Shown here: positions 1 to 8,422 of the stretch, piece after piece | Layout of the letters: the number at the start of each line of letters is the position of its first letter | Numbering within the stretch: position 1 is the first letter of the stretch | Translations under genes and position numbers: made by a program | Notes under the pieces: generated by a model | The model's database searches: none | The model's input: only the letters and a program-made list of their open reading frames with translations | Told to the model about the DNA's origin: nothing | Assembly: GCA_025936755.1 (NCBI GenBank) | Contig: JAICSS010000003.1 | Location: forward strand, 1-44,271 | Length of the DNA stretch: 44,271 nucleotides | Reading direction: 5' to 3' | Source: Solirubrobacterales bacterium | Lineage (GTDB): Bacteria > Actinomycetota > Thermoleophilia > Solirubrobacterales > 70-9

Positions 1-983
1 ATGACGATCAGGCCGAGGTCGCGGACGGGGGCGAAGACGGCGGAGCGCGGGCCGACACAGACGCTCGCCTCGCCGCTGCGCAGCCGCCGCCACTCGTCGT
101 AGCGCTCGCCGGCGGAGAGGGCCGAGTGCAGCACGGCGAAGCGGTCGCCGAGCCGGGCGCGGAAACGGGCGACCGCCTGCGGGGCGAGACCGATCTCGGG
201 GACGAGAACGATCGCCCCCTTCCCCCGCTCCAGTGCCGCCTCGACCGCAGCCAGGTAAACCTCGGTCTTGCCGGACCCGGTGACGCCGTGGAGGAGCAGC
301 CGGCGCTCGGAACCGGCCTCGCCGTCGAGGGCGGCGACGAGCGCCTCGACCGCCTCCCGCTGTTCGGGCAGCAGCTCGGGGGGTGCAACCGCAGCGCCCA
401 GTCCCGGCTCGCCGGGAATGCGACGGACGGCGAGGCTGCGGGTAGCGACCAGGCCGCGCTGCTCGAGGCGGCGCAGCGTCTGGCGGTCCGAGCCGATCGC
501 GGTGGCGAGCTCGCCCGCCGACATCTCGCCCGAGCGCAGCGCCTCCAGCACCGAGCGCTGCTTCGACCCCAGGCGCTCGCCCCCCTCCAGCGCCGCCTCG
601 CCGGCGGGCTGCAGCGCCGCTCGCACCTCGGTCTTCGTCCGCACGGTGCTGACGCCGGTGCCGGTGCCGGTGCCCGGTGGCAGGACCAGCTGCAGCCCGC
701 GCGAAGGCGTCGAGCAGTACTCGCGGGCGACCCAGAGGCCGAGACGGACCAGCTCCGGCGTCGCTCCGGCCTCCAGCGCCTCGAGCGGCTCCGCCAGTCG
801 CTCCGGCGGCAGCTCGGAGCCCTCGGCGACCTCGACGACGACGCCGAGGATCCGCCGCGGCCCGAACGGCACCCGGACGACGCTGCCGACGTCTACCTCC
901 GCCATCGCCTCCGGCCGGCGGTAGTCGAAGGGGCCGCGCAGGGCGCGGGCGGTGGTCAGCGGCTCGACGCGGAGGATCGCCAC
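1..983 (-). CDS. priA: Primosomal protein N' (PriA helicase), 5' part
   Basis: This is the N-terminal part (327 codons) of the replication-restart helicase PriA; the gene runs off the left edge. Reading back from a GTG at 981-983, the protein begins VAILRVEPLTTARALRGPFDYR. A DNA-binding region with VGSVVRVPFGPRRILGVV follows, then a Walker A segment HGVTGSGKTEVYL, then LVPEIGLAPQ and VGPRSAVFAP, all typical of PriA. The sequence stops just before the expected DEEH box, so the helicase C-terminus and zinc-binding cysteines are outside the window. The start is inferred: the GTG has only a weak ribosome site, but the family N-terminus begins here. It diverges from the PH-domain gene, with 89 bases between the two starts. 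Confidence 0.9.
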   Translation of the reverse strand, partial: MAILRVEPLTTARALRGPFDYRRPEAMAEVDVGSVVRVPFGPRRILGVVVEVAEGSELPPERLAEPLEALEAGATPELVRLGLWVAREYCSTPSRGLQLVLPPGTGTGTGVSTVRTKTEVRAALQPAGEAALEGGERLGSKQRSVLEALRSGEMSAGELATAIGSDRQTLRRLEQRGLVATRSLAVRRIPGEPGLGAAVAPPELLPEQREAVEALVAALDGEAGSERRLLLHGVTGSGKTEVYLAAVEAALERGKGAIVLVPEIGLAPQAVARFRARLGDRFAVLHSALSAGERYDEWRRLRSGEASVCVGPRSAVFAPVRDLGLIV

Positions 984-1072
984 CGGACCGAGGTTATGGG
1001 GGGCGGAAGATGGCCCCGATCCAGTTCCCGCACCTTCGGGGTTTCCGCTGCCCCTCCGCCAGACCAGGTCAT

Positions 1073-1588
1073 ATGCTGGCCGCGATGAGCCTCAACCTCA
1101 GCCCTGGCGAGCAGGTGATCTTTGAGGGCCACCCCTCATGGCGGGCGATCCTCGGCTTCTACCTCAAAGGCGTCCTGGTCGCGATCATCCTCGGCGTCAT
1201 CGCCAAGCTCGCCGCCGGCAACGGCACCGCCTTCCTGGTAATCCTCGTCGTCCTCGCCCTCACCCTGGTGATCGGCTTCGTCAAGCGGGTGGCGACGACC
1301 TACACGATCACCAATCGCCGCCTCAACATCAAACGCGGCATCGTCTCCCGGGAGATCCAGGAGACCCGCCTCGAGCGCGTCCAGAACGTCAACTACCGCC
1401 AGAGCGTCTACCAGCGCCTGATGCAGATCGGCGACGTCGACTTCGACACCGCCGCCAGCGGCGACTACAACTTCATCTTCGCCGGAGTGGCCGACCCAGG
1501 CGATGTGGTTCATGCGGTAGATCAGGCGACCGGTGTCAACGCCGCCGGTACCCACGGGCTAGGCGAGGCCCAGCCGCCGGCGAGCTGA
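1073..1588 (+). CDS. PH-domain (bPH2/DUF304-like) membrane protein
   Basis: A 171-residue protein with the pattern LSPGEQVIFEGHPSW near its start. Two hydrophobic segments follow (roughly residues 26-45 and 50-68), then TYTITNRRLNIKRGI, which is the usual opening of a bacterial PH-like (YdbT/DUF304) domain. The family sits in the membrane with its PH fold on the cytoplasmic side; its biochemical role is mostly unknown. The ATG at 1073 has AGG four bases upstream. A second ATG at 1085 gives a 167-residue version that starts MSLNLSPGEQ and may be the true start. The gene ends 11 bases before the left copy of the 40-bp palindrome. Confidence 0.8.
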   Translation: MLAAMSLNLSPGEQVIFEGHPSWRAILGFYLKGVLVAIILGVIAKLAAGNGTAFLVILVVLALTLVIGFVKRVATTYTITNRRLNIKRGIVSREIQETRLERVQNVNYRQSVYQRLMQIGDVDFDTAASGDYNFIFAGVADPGDVVHAVDQATGVNAAGTHGLGEAQPPAS

Positions 1589-1599
1589 GCCACTCACGA

Positions 1600-1639
1600 C
1601 TCCGAACTTAAGTCCCCCATAGGGGCCCCAACCTCGGAG
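1600..1639. repeat. Left copy of the 40-bp imperfect palindrome
   Basis: The left arm CTCCGAACTTAAGTCCCC (1600-1617) and right arm (1622-1639) flank a CATA centre; 13 of 18 positions pair. The whole 40-mer matches the copy at 2595-2634 at 35 of 40 positions, in the same orientation. It lies between the convergent stops of the PH-domain gene and the AbiEi/DUF559 gene. It could act as a terminator, but it has no T-tract, and the match to the copy over the start codon suggests a protein-binding or recombination site instead. Confidence 0.85.
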
Positions 1640-1662
1640 AGGCGCACTTCGGGCGTCTCCGG

Positions 1663-1713
1663 GCGCGGCTCCCTGCGCCCTTACCTGCTTAGTGAGGGTG
1701 CAGGGAGCCGCGC
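1663..1713. terminator. Long hairpin over the 3' end of the AbiEi/DUF559 gene
   Basis: Arms 1663-1681 (GCGCGGCTCCCTGCGCCCT) and 1695-1713 pair at 18 of 19 positions around a 13-base loop. The right arm encodes the last residues (RGSLHP) of the minus-strand gene, and its stop codon lies in the loop. There is no clear T-tract, so a factor-assisted terminator or a processing/stability hairpin is possible. Confidence 0.6.
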
Positions 1714-2615
1714 AGGTGCGTCACGGTCTTCCGGAGGATGTCGAGGACGTGGTCGGGTTCGTACTTGACCTGCCGGTGCGAGAAGCGGAGCGGGGTGAGA
1801 CCGGCGGCGGTATGGGCCTGGAAGCGCAGGGCGTCTCGGGTCTGGGTTGCGGGCGTGCGGTGGTAACGCCAGCCATCCGTCTCGACGACTAGACCCAGAT
1901 CAGGCCAGAAGAAGTCGACCTCGAATTCGTTGACCTCGACTTTGGTGAAAGGCGTCGGCAAGCCGGCCGCAGCGGCAAGCGGGCGGAAGAGAAGTTCGAG
2001 TTCGTCGTCTGAGAGACGGAACGTGTGCTTGTCGAGGATCCGTCGGAGGCACCGTACGCCCGGGTCGCCAGCATGGGCGTCGAGGGCCTTCCGCAACGTG
2101 TCGGGATCGATTACGTTTCGCTTGTCCGCCTCATTGATCGCGCGCTCGAGGCCTTTCGGCCCCGTGACCGTCGCGAGATCCAGGAACGTCTGAACTGGCC
2201 GGGTGAGGGGGATGTTCAGGCGCGTGGTGATGGCGCTCGGCGGCAGGGTGGGACGGCGGTGACAGCGGAGACCGCGCAGCCGCGCTTCCGAGGCCCGCGT
2301 AACCGAGACGTCGATGTAGTCCTCGTGCTCCTTCCCGAACTTCCAGAACGCGGCAGCGCTGCGGTGGCTCAGCGCCGCGCCAGGTCCGCAAGCGAGGACC
2401 GCTGCCATCCAGCGTCCCTCGCGGCTCAAGCGTGGTCGCCCCACCACATAGACGCCTCGAACTACGGGATGCAACCGTCCAACCTGAACCCGATGCTTGA
2501 TCGCCTTTGAGCTGAAACCGAGCCCGATCAAATCACCGTGGGTGAGCACTCCATGCTGCCGCCGAGCCAGCGCCCACGCTCGGCGACTTCGCGTCTCCGC
2601 ACTTGAGTCCCCCAT
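1689..2615 (-). CDS. AbiEi-like winged-helix / DUF559 nuclease-domain protein (copy A)
   Basis: A 308-residue two-part protein. Residues 10-75 (ARRQHGVLTHGDLIGLGFSSKAI, then GRLHPVVRGVYVVG) match the N-terminal winged-helix of AbiEi-type antitoxins. ALSHRSAA and TRPVQTFLDLA follow the same middle-region pattern. The C-terminus has VNEFEVDFFWPDLGLVVETDGWRYH in two overlapping pieces: EVDFFWPDLGLVVETDGW holds the Asp and Glu of a DUF559/Vsr-like PD-(D/E)XK fold. No AbiEii nucleotidyltransferase toxin lies beside it, so it is not a standard two-gene type IV toxin-antitoxin pair. DNA binding is inferred from family knowledge; the target is unknown. The ATG (2613-2615) sits in the centre of a palindrome repeated beyond the stop codon. 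A paralogue lies at 11398-12366. Confidence 0.8.
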   Translation of the reverse strand: MGDSSAETRSRRAWALARRQHGVLTHGDLIGLGFSSKAIKHRVQVGRLHPVVRGVYVVGRPRLSREGRWMAAVLACGPGAALSHRSAAAFWKFGKEHEDYIDVSVTRASEARLRGLRCHRRPTLPPSAITTRLNIPLTRPVQTFLDLATVTGPKGLERAINEADKRNVIDPDTLRKALDAHAGDPGVRCLRRILDKHTFRLSDDELELLFRPLAAAAGLPTPFTKVEVNEFEVDFFWPDLGLVVETDGWRYHRTPATQTRDALRFQAHTAAGLTPLRFSHRQVKYEPDHVLDILRKTVTHLRGSLHPH

Positions 2616-2634
2616 AGGGGCCCTAAGTTCGGAG
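2595..2634. promoter_or_regulatory. Right copy of the 40-bp palindrome, over the start codon of copy A
   Basis: Arms 2595-2612 (CTCCGCACTTGAGTCCCC) and 2617-2634 pair at 14 of 18 positions around a CATA centre. Read on the minus strand, the centre holds the ATG of the AbiEi/DUF559 gene. AbiEi-family proteins are known to repress their own operons through inverted repeats, so an autoregulatory operator is the simplest reading. Little Shine-Dalgarno signal is present, so leaderless translation is possible. Confidence 0.7.
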
Positions 2635-2685
2635 CGGCTCTCTTCTCGCCCCTACCCAGCCCGGTTTTTGTGCTCGTTACGGCTC

Positions 2686-3936
2686 TTACGCCGCTGCGGC
2701 CTCGGCGCCCGCGGCGCTCCGCAGGGCCTCGGCGCGGTCCGTCCGCTCCCAGGTGAAGTCGTCGTCGCCGCGGCCGAAGTGGCCGTAGGCGGCGGTCTTC
2801 TGGAAGATCGGGCGGTGTAGGTCCAGGTACTCGCGGAAGGCGCCGGGGCGCATGTCGAACTCCGCCTCGACCAGCTGGGAGATGCGCGTATCGGGGAGCT
2901 TTCCGGTGCCGAAGGTCTCGACCATCAGGCTGACCGGGTGGGCGACGCCGATCGCGTAGGCGACCTGGACCTCGCAGCGCTGCGCCAGGCCGGCGGCGAC
3001 GACGTTCTTCGCCACGTAGCGGGCGGCGTAGGCGGCCGAGCGGTCGACCTTGGAGGGGTCCTTGCCGGAGAAGGCGCCGCCGCCGTGACGGGCCATGCCG
3101 CCATAGGTGTCGACGATGATCTTGCGGCCGGTGAGGCCGGCGTCGCCGACCGGGCCGCCGATCACGAACTTGCCGGTCGGGTTGACGAGGAACTCGCCCA
3201 GGAGATCGGACTCGTCGAAGCGGTCGGGGACCTCCTCGCGGAGGACCGGGAGGACGACGCTCTCCCACAGCTCCGGCTTGATCTGGCTCTGCGAGTCGAC
3301 GCCCTCGTCGTGCTGGGTGGAGATCAGGAGCTTTTCGACGGCGACCGGGCGGCCGTCGGCGTAGCGGACGGTGACCTGGGTCTTGCCGTCGGGGCCGAGG
3401 TAGCCGAGCGAGCCGTCCTTGCGCACCGCCGCCAGCCGTTCGGCCAGCCGGTGGGCGAGGTGGATCGGCATCGGCATCAGCGCCTCGGTCTCGTCGGAGG
3501 CGTAGCCGAACATCATCCCCTGGTCGCCCGCCCCGGCGACGTCGAGCTCGTCGTCGTCACTCGGGTCGACTTTGGTCTCGTAGGCCCGGTCGACGCCCTG
3601 GGCGATGTCCGGGGACTGTTCGTCGATCGAGACGATCACCGAGATGTGGTCGCAGTCGTAGCCGTAGCCGCCGCCCTGATAGCCGATGTCCCGCACCGTG
3701 TCGCGGACGATTTCCGGGATGTTGAGGTGGACGCCGGTGGAGATCTCCCCCGAGACCACGGCCATGCCGGTGTTGACGAGCGTCTCGCAGGCGACGCGGC
3801 CACCCGGGTCCTCGCGCATGATCGCGTCGAGGACGCCGTCGGAGATCTGGTCGGCGACCTTGTCCGGATGGCCCTCGGTGACTGACTCCGACGTGAAGAG
3901 ATACTCGCCCTCGGCGAGTGGCTTGGAAGTAGGCAT
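2686..3936 (-). CDS. metK: S-adenosylmethionine synthetase
   Basis: Makes S-adenosylmethionine from methionine and ATP in the cytoplasm. The 416-residue length is normal. Family signatures are present in order: [20 protein letters not shown] at the N-terminus, [12 protein letters not shown] (the methionine/ATP loop) near residue 135, and [18 protein letters not shown] near residue 290. The start at 3936 is the first ATG and fits the family. The last residues (GAEAAAA) are a low-complexity tail. It follows der with a 38-base gap on the same strand, so it is probably the distal gene of the aromatic/cmk/der transcript. The gap is too short for a SAM riboswitch, and none is visible. Confidence 0.97.
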   Translation of the reverse strand: MPTSKPLAEGEYLFTSESVTEGHPDKVADQISDGVLDAIMREDPGGRVACETLVNTGMAVVSGEISTGVHLNIPEIVRDTVRDIGYQGGGYGYDCDHISVIVSIDEQSPDIAQGVDRAYETKVDPSDDDELDVAGAGDQGMMFGYASDETEALMPMPIHLAHRLAERLAAVRKDGSLGYLGPDGKTQVTVRYADGRPVAVEKLLISTQHDEGVDSQSQIKPELWESVVLPVLREEVPDRFDESDLLGEFLVNPTGKFVIGGPVGDAGLTGRKIIVDTYGGMARHGGGAFSGKDPSKVDRSAAYAARYVAKNVVAAGLAQRCEVQVAYAIGVAHPVSLMVETFGTGKLPDTRISQLVEAEFDMRPGAFREYLDLHRPIFQKTAAYGHFGRGDDDFTWERTDRAEALRSAAGAEAAAA

Positions 3937-3974
3937 GCGGGGAATCCTAGAGGAAGTTCGACTGGCGGCCGGGG

Positions 3975-5294
3975 TCAGTCGCCGTACCGTCTACGCCCCG
4001 ACGAGGGGACGAAATCGATCACGAGCGGGACCCCCTCCAGCTCGTACGTCTCCCGCATCCGGTTCTCCAGGTGGTAGGCCCAGTCGCGGACGATCAGGCG
4101 GCGGTCGTTGACCTGGATCGCGACCCGCGGCGGGCTCTCCCCCACCTGGGCGGCGTAATAGAGGCGCAGGCGCTTGCCGCGGCGGGACGGCGGCGGGTGC
4201 TTGGCGACGACGTCGCCGACGAACCGGTTCAGCTCCGGGGTGGGAATCCGCTCCGCGGCCTTGTCGGCCAGCCGCAGCGCCCGCGGCAGCAGGGCGGCGA
4301 CGTTGCGACCGCGCTGCGCCGAGACCGTGATCACCGCCGGCCGCAGCCGCAGCTTGCGCTCGACCCGCGCCCGGGCGTCGTCGATGTCGGCCTCGGCGAT
4401 GTCCCACTTGTTGAGGCAGAGGAGGGTGGCGCAGCCGGCTTTCATCGCCATCTCGGCGACCCGCAGGTCCTCGGCGGTGACGCCCTCGGAGGCGTCGCAG
4501 ACGACGATCGCGACGTCGGCCCGCTCGACCGCCCGTTCCGAGCGCAGCTGCGCGTAGTAGTCGACGGTCCCGGCGACCTTGGAGCGGCGCCGCAGCCCGG
4601 CGGTGTCGACGAGGACGACCGGCCGGCCGTCGACCTCGAGCCGGGTGTCGATCGCGTCGCGGGTGGTGCCGGCGAGGTCGGAGACGATCACCCGGTCGGA
4701 GCCGAGGAAGGCGTTGACGAGCGAGGACTTGCCGACGTTGGGACGGCCGATCACCGCCACCCGCGTAGCCCCGTCGTCCTCGCCCTGCGGCTCCCGCTCG
4801 CCGAGCGCGGCGACGATCGCGTCGAGCAGGTCGCCGGTGCCGAGGCCGTGGGTGGCGGAGACCGAAAGCGGCTCGCCGAGACCGAGGGCGTGGAACTCGG
4901 CGGTGATCCCGAAGTCGTCGGCGCGGTCGGCTTTGTTGACCACCGCGAGGACCGGCACTTCGCCGCCCCGCAGCGTCCTCGCCAGCTCGGCGTCGCCGGC
5001 GCGAAGGCCGGCGCGGCCGTCGACGACGAGCAGGATCGCGTCGGCTTCGGCGATCGCCACCCGCGCCTGCGCCTGCACGTCGCGCGCCAGCTCCGCCTCG
5101 TCGCCGAGGTCGATGCCGCCGGTGTCAACCAGCTCGAAGGCGACGCCGTTCCACTCGGTGGCGAGCCGCTTGCGGTCGCGGGTGACGCCCGGCTCGGGCG
5201 AGGTGACGGCCTCGGCGCCGCCGACCAGGCGATTGACGAGGGTGCTCTTGCCGACGTTGGGGAAGCCGACGACGGCGACGGTGGGAATCGGCAT
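3975..5294 (-). CDS. der: Ribosome-assembly GTPase Der (EngA)
   Basis: An essential GTPase that acts in maturation of the 50S ribosomal subunit. Two tandem G domains are visible. The first has GFPNVGKS at residues 10-17, DTGG and NKAD; the second has GRPNVGKSS near residue 180, DTAGLRR and NKWD. A KH-like C-terminal domain ends the protein. From the ATG at 5294 the product is 439 residues, the usual size. An in-frame start at 5339 is possible, but it would overlap cmk by 40 bases and precede the conserved N-terminus. The ATG lies 5 bases after the cmk stop, so translation is probably coupled. Confidence 0.96.
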   Translation of the reverse strand: MPIPTVAVVGFPNVGKSTLVNRLVGGAEAVTSPEPGVTRDRKRLATEWNGVAFELVDTGGIDLGDEAELARDVQAQARVAIAEADAILLVVDGRAGLRAGDAELARTLRGGEVPVLAVVNKADRADDFGITAEFHALGLGEPLSVSATHGLGTGDLLDAIVAALGEREPQGEDDGATRVAVIGRPNVGKSSLVNAFLGSDRVIVSDLAGTTRDAIDTRLEVDGRPVVLVDTAGLRRRSKVAGTVDYYAQLRSERAVERADVAIVVCDASEGVTAEDLRVAEMAMKAGCATLLCLNKWDIAEADIDDARARVERKLRLRPAVITVSAQRGRNVAALLPRALRLADKAAERIPTPELNRFVGDVVAKHPPPSRRGKRLRLYYAAQVGESPPRVAIQVNDRRLIVRDWAYHLENRMRETYELEGVPLVIDFVPSSGRRRYGD

Positions 5295-5299
5295 CGGCG

Positions 5300-5938
5300 C
5301 TACACCAAGCCTCTCTGGCGGGCCAGGTTCACGATCCACGCGACCACCTCTTCCAAGCTCAACGATGAGGTGTCGAGCTCGACCGCGTCGGCGGCGGAGC
5401 GCAGAGCCCCGTGCTCGCGCTCGGTGTCGCTGGCGTCACGGCTCCGCTGCGCCTCGAGCACCGCCTCGACGGCCTCGCCGGTCTCGGCGGCACGGCGCCG
5501 CGCCCGCTCCTCGTCGGAGGCGGTGAGGAAGACCTTCAGCGGCGAGTCGGGGCTGACGACGGTGCCGATGTCGCGGCCCTCGGCGACGTAGCTCCCGGTG
5601 CCGATCAGGTGCTGCTGGCGGCCGACCATCGCGGCGCGGACGCGGGGGTGGACGGAGACGCGGGAGGCGGCGGCGGTGACGGCGGGGCTGCGGATCTCGC
5701 GGCTGACGTCCCGCTCTCCGAGCAGCACCCGCGGCCCATCGAAGCCGATCTCCAGGCCCTCGGCCAGCACACCCAGCCCGTCGCCGTCCGCCAGCGACTG
5801 CCCCCGCTCCAGCGCGGCCAGCGCCACGCAGCGGTACATCGCCCCCGAGTCGAGGTAGGTGAACCCGATCTCGCCCGCCACCGCGCGCGCGACCGTGGAC
5901 TTGCCGGCCCCGGCGGGCCCGTCGATCGCGATCACCAT
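5300..5938 (-). CDS. cmk: Cytidylate kinase
   Basis: Phosphorylates CMP and dCMP to their diphosphates using ATP. The N-terminus [21 protein letters not shown] is the family P-loop; DSGAMYR and EGRDIGTVV (the substrate-binding and RDIGT motifs) follow. The ATG at 5938 gives 212 residues, normal for a single-domain Cmk. An in-frame ATG further upstream (about 5983, within a longer open frame reaching 5992) would add a non-conserved tail and fall in a short palindrome. It lies between aroA (71-base gap) and der (5-base gap). Pairing of cmk with aroA and der is a common bacterial arrangement. Confidence 0.95.
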   Translation of the reverse strand: MVIAIDGPAGAGKSTVARAVAGEIGFTYLDSGAMYRCVALAALERGQSLADGDGLGVLAEGLEIGFDGPRVLLGERDVSREIRSPAVTAAASRVSVHPRVRAAMVGRQQHLIGTGSYVAEGRDIGTVVSPDSPLKVFLTASDEERARRRAAETGEAVEAVLEAQRSRDASDTEREHGALRSAADAVELDTSSLSLEEVVAWIVNLARQRGLV

Positions 5939-5973
5939 GGCGGGGAGCGTATTGACCGTCGTTTCCAGAATCG

Positions 5974-5991
5974 TGGTTCCCATAGGAACCA
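5974..5991. repeat. Solo palindrome upstream of cmk
   Basis: TGGTTCC (5974-5980) and GGAACCA (5985-5991) are perfect 7-base arms around CATA. The plus strand continues CCAAAAGG, as does the palindrome over the start of the second AbiEi/DUF559 gene (11402-11412). The centre, CCCATAGG, matches the copy A palindromes. It lies between aroA and cmk. It may be a cmk operator or a relic of an AbiEi/DUF559 locus. Confidence 0.6.
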
Positions 5992-6009
5992 AAAGGCGGG
6001 AAACGATGT

Positions 6010-7308
6010 TCAGGAAGCGAGCAAAGAGCCGAGATCCGCTTCGAAGCCGGGGTAGCTGACCGCGGCGGCGTCCATACCGAGGACCTCGACGCCCTGCTTC
6101 GAGGCGAGGCCGGCGACGGCGCCGAGCATCGCGATCCGGTGGTCGCCGTGGGAGTCGATCGCGCCGCCGCGGAGGCCGCCGGTGCCCTCGATCGCCATCC
6201 CGTCCGCCGTCGGCTCGACGTTGCCGCCGAGCGCCCGCAGCGTCGCGGTCACGGTCTCGATCCGGTCGGACTCCTTGCGCCGCAGCTCCTCCGCGTCGCG
6301 GATGAACGTCGTCCCCTCGGCGAAGCAGGCGGCGAGGGCGACCAGCGGCAGCTCGTCGATAGCGAGCGGGATCTCGGCGCCGCCGACCTCGGTGGCCCGG
6401 AGGGGGGCGGAGCGGACGCGGAGGCTCGCGATCGGCTCGCCGCCGACCTCGCGCTCGTCCTCGCGCTCAATCGCGGCGCCCATCCGCTCGAGGATGGTCA
6501 GCAGCCCGGTGCGCGTCGGGTTGGTGCCGACCTCTTCCAGTGCGATCTCACTCCCCGGGACCAGAACGGCGGCAGCGAGGAAGAAGGCGGCCGAGGAGAT
6601 ATCGGCGGGTATGTCGATCGATTGCGGTTCCAGGCTCTCCGCGGGCCGGATCACGATCGCGTCGCCTTCGCGGCGGACGTCGGCGCCCGCGGCAGCCAGC
6701 ATCCGCTCAGTGTGGTCGCGACTCGGCAGCGGCTCGATCACCCGCGTCTCGCCCTCGGCCAGCAGGCCGGCGAAGAGCAGGCAGGACTTGACCTGGGCGC
6801 TGGCGATCGGCATCTCGTAGGCGATGCCGTGGAGCGCCGCGCCCTCGATCTCCAGCGGCGGCAGGCGATCGCCGCTTGCCCTGAGCCGTGCCCCCATCTC
6901 ACGCAGGGGAACGGCGATCCGGTCGACCGGCCGGCGGCGGATCGACTCGTCGCCGTCGAGCGTCCAGTGACCCTCGCCCTGCCCCGCGAGCCAGCCGGGG
7001 AGAAGCCTCAGCAGCGTCCCCGCATTGCCGACGTCGACCCTGGCGCTGGTGGGCTCGCGCAGGCCGGTCCCCTCGATTCGAATCGCCGGCGCGACGCCAG
7101 AGGGACCGCCTCCGCTCAACCCTGCACCGATTTCCTCGACCGCATGGAGCGTCGAGCGCGTGTCGGCGGCGTCCAGGTAGCCGCGGACCTCCGTCTCTCC
7201 CTCGCCCATCGCCGCGATCAGCGCCGCGCGGTGTGAGATCGACTTGTCGGACGGCGGGCGCAGGGAGCCGCGCAGGGGCCCTGATGGTGCGAAACGGGTG
7301 CCGCTCAT
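6010..7308 (-). CDS. aroA: 3-phosphoshikimate 1-carboxyvinyltransferase (EPSP synthase)
   Basis: Catalyses the sixth shikimate step, joining phosphoenolpyruvate to shikimate-3-phosphate. The 432 residues carry the family signatures: PPSDKSISHRAAL at the N-terminus, VGNAGTLLRLL (the GNAGT phosphoenolpyruvate loop) near residue 92, and LRRKESDRI near residue 345. The ATG at 7308 fits the usual N-terminal length. It starts 9 bases after the tyrA stop on the same strand, so it belongs to the aromatic operon. Confidence 0.97.
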   Translation of the reverse strand: MSGTRFAPSGPLRGSLRPPSDKSISHRAALIAAMGEGETEVRGYLDAADTRSTLHAVEEIGAGLSGGGPSGVAPAIRIEGTGLREPTSARVDVGNAGTLLRLLPGWLAGQGEGHWTLDGDESIRRRPVDRIAVPLREMGARLRASGDRLPPLEIEGAALHGIAYEMPIASAQVKSCLLFAGLLAEGETRVIEPLPSRDHTERMLAAAGADVRREGDAIVIRPAESLEPQSIDIPADISSAAFFLAAAVLVPGSEIALEEVGTNPTRTGLLTILERMGAAIEREDEREVGGEPIASLRVRSAPLRATEVGGAEIPLAIDELPLVALAACFAEGTTFIRDAEELRRKESDRIETVTATLRALGGNVEPTADGMAIEGTGGLRGGAIDSHGDHRIAMLGAVAGLASKQGVEVLGMDAAAVSYPGFEADLGSLLAS

Positions 7309-7317
7309 GGCGCGACC

Positions 7318-8406
7318 CTATGCGTCGGGCGCGTCGAGGACGCTGGCGGTGTGGCCGAGCTCGCGGACCAGGTCAGCCGCCCTGCCCGCCTGCTCGTCGC
7401 CGGCGACCCAGAGGGAGACCGCGCCGGAGGTCATGTCGGGCGCCGGGTGCAGCGCCATGTCCTCGATGTTGACCCCGGCCTCGCCCAGCGCCAGCGCCAG
7501 CTCGGCGATCGTGCCGGGCCTGTTGGCGACGACGATCCGCAGCTCGCGCAGCGGCCCGGTCGCCGATTCGGATTCGAGCAGGCAGCTGCGGTCCGTCCCG
7601 GCGGCGGCGTGCCAGGCGGCAAGGGCCTCGCGGTCGCCGCTGCGAATCAGCTCCGCCGCCTCGCGCAGGCGCTCGGCGACCGAGTCGACCGAGGCGGCGA
7701 CGGCCTCGCGGTTGGCGGCGTAGATGTCGCCCCAGATCGCCGGGTTGGAGCCGGCGACGCGGGTGGCGTCGCGGAAGCTCGGGCCGACGTCGGGGAGCCG
7801 CTCGGAGTCGCGGGTCAGCGATTCCGCCGCCTCTGAGGCGAGCGCGTTGGCGAGCACGTGGGGGAGGTGGCTGACGGTCGCCATCAGGCGGTCGTGGCCC
7901 TGCGGGTCGATCGCCTGCGGCCGCGCCCCCAGCGCCCCCAGCGCCCGCTGCAGGCGGTCGTAGAGGAGGCCGCTGGAGCGGTCTGTCGGGGTCAGGTACC
8001 AGCGGGCGCCCTCGAAGAGGTCCTCGCGGGCATTCTCGACCCCGGCCGTCTCCGCCCCGGCGAGCGGGTGGCCGCCGATGAAGCGCTCGTCCCCGCCGAC
8101 CGCCGCGACCAGCTCGCCCTTGGTCGAGCCGACGTCGGTGACGGCGGTCTCCGGCCCGGCCGCGGCCAGGGCCTCGCGCGCCTGCTCGGGCAGCGCCGCC
8201 ACCGGCGCGCAGCAGAAGACGATCTCGGCCTCCTCGCAGGCCCCGGCGAGCGAGCCGGCGGCGCGGTCGATCGCCCCCAGCTCGACCGCCCGCTGCAGCC
8301 GCTCGGGGCTGCGCCCCCAGCCGACCACCTCGGCGTCCAGCCGCCGCCGCGCGGCGAGCCCGATCGAGCCTCCGATCAGGCCCACCCCGAGAACGGCGAT
8401 CTTCAT
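7318..8406 (-). CDS. tyrA: Prephenate dehydrogenase with C-terminal ACT domain
   Basis: Oxidatively decarboxylates prephenate (or arogenate) on the tyrosine branch. MKIAVLGVGLIGGSIG is the Rossmann dinucleotide motif, and GGHPLAGAETAG plus RWYLTP are the substrate-site segments of the TyrA family. From about residue 285, RELRIVVANRPGTIAELALA begins an ACT regulatory domain, which suggests feedback control by an aromatic amino acid, probably tyrosine. The 362-residue length is normal for the ACT-bearing form. It lies 16 bases after the DAHP synthase stop and 9 bases before aroA. Confidence 0.94.
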   Translation of the reverse strand: MKIAVLGVGLIGGSIGLAARRRLDAEVVGWGRSPERLQRAVELGAIDRAAGSLAGACEEAEIVFCCAPVAALPEQAREALAAAGPETAVTDVGSTKGELVAAVGGDERFIGGHPLAGAETAGVENAREDLFEGARWYLTPTDRSSGLLYDRLQRALGALGARPQAIDPQGHDRLMATVSHLPHVLANALASEAAESLTRDSERLPDVGPSFRDATRVAGSNPAIWGDIYAANREAVAASVDSVAERLREAAELIRSGDREALAAWHAAAGTDRSCLLESESATGPLRELRIVVANRPGTIAELALALGEAGVNIEDMALHPAPDMTSGAVSLWVAGDEQAGRAADLVRELGHTASVLDAPDA

Positions 8407-8422
8407 ACGGGAGCGAGCGCCT

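Noticed and set aside
8-1012. Long Arg/Ala/Pro-rich frames on both strands over priA
   Set aside because: The continuous PriA motifs in the minus frame from 983 explain the region. The others have composition typical of shadow frames in GC-rich DNA.
1689-2615. A classic AbiE type IV toxin-antitoxin pair
   Set aside because: No AbiEii nucleotidyltransferase gene is next to either AbiEi-like gene, and both have a nuclease-like C-terminal domain instead.
3937-3974. SAM riboswitch before metK
   Set aside because: The gap is 38 bases, too short, and no such fold is visible.
7255-7280. 18-base match between the aroA 5' end and the 3' end of AbiEi/DUF559 copy A
   Set aside because: Both encode Leu-Arg-Gly-Ser-Leu with GC-biased codons, so chance is enough to explain it.
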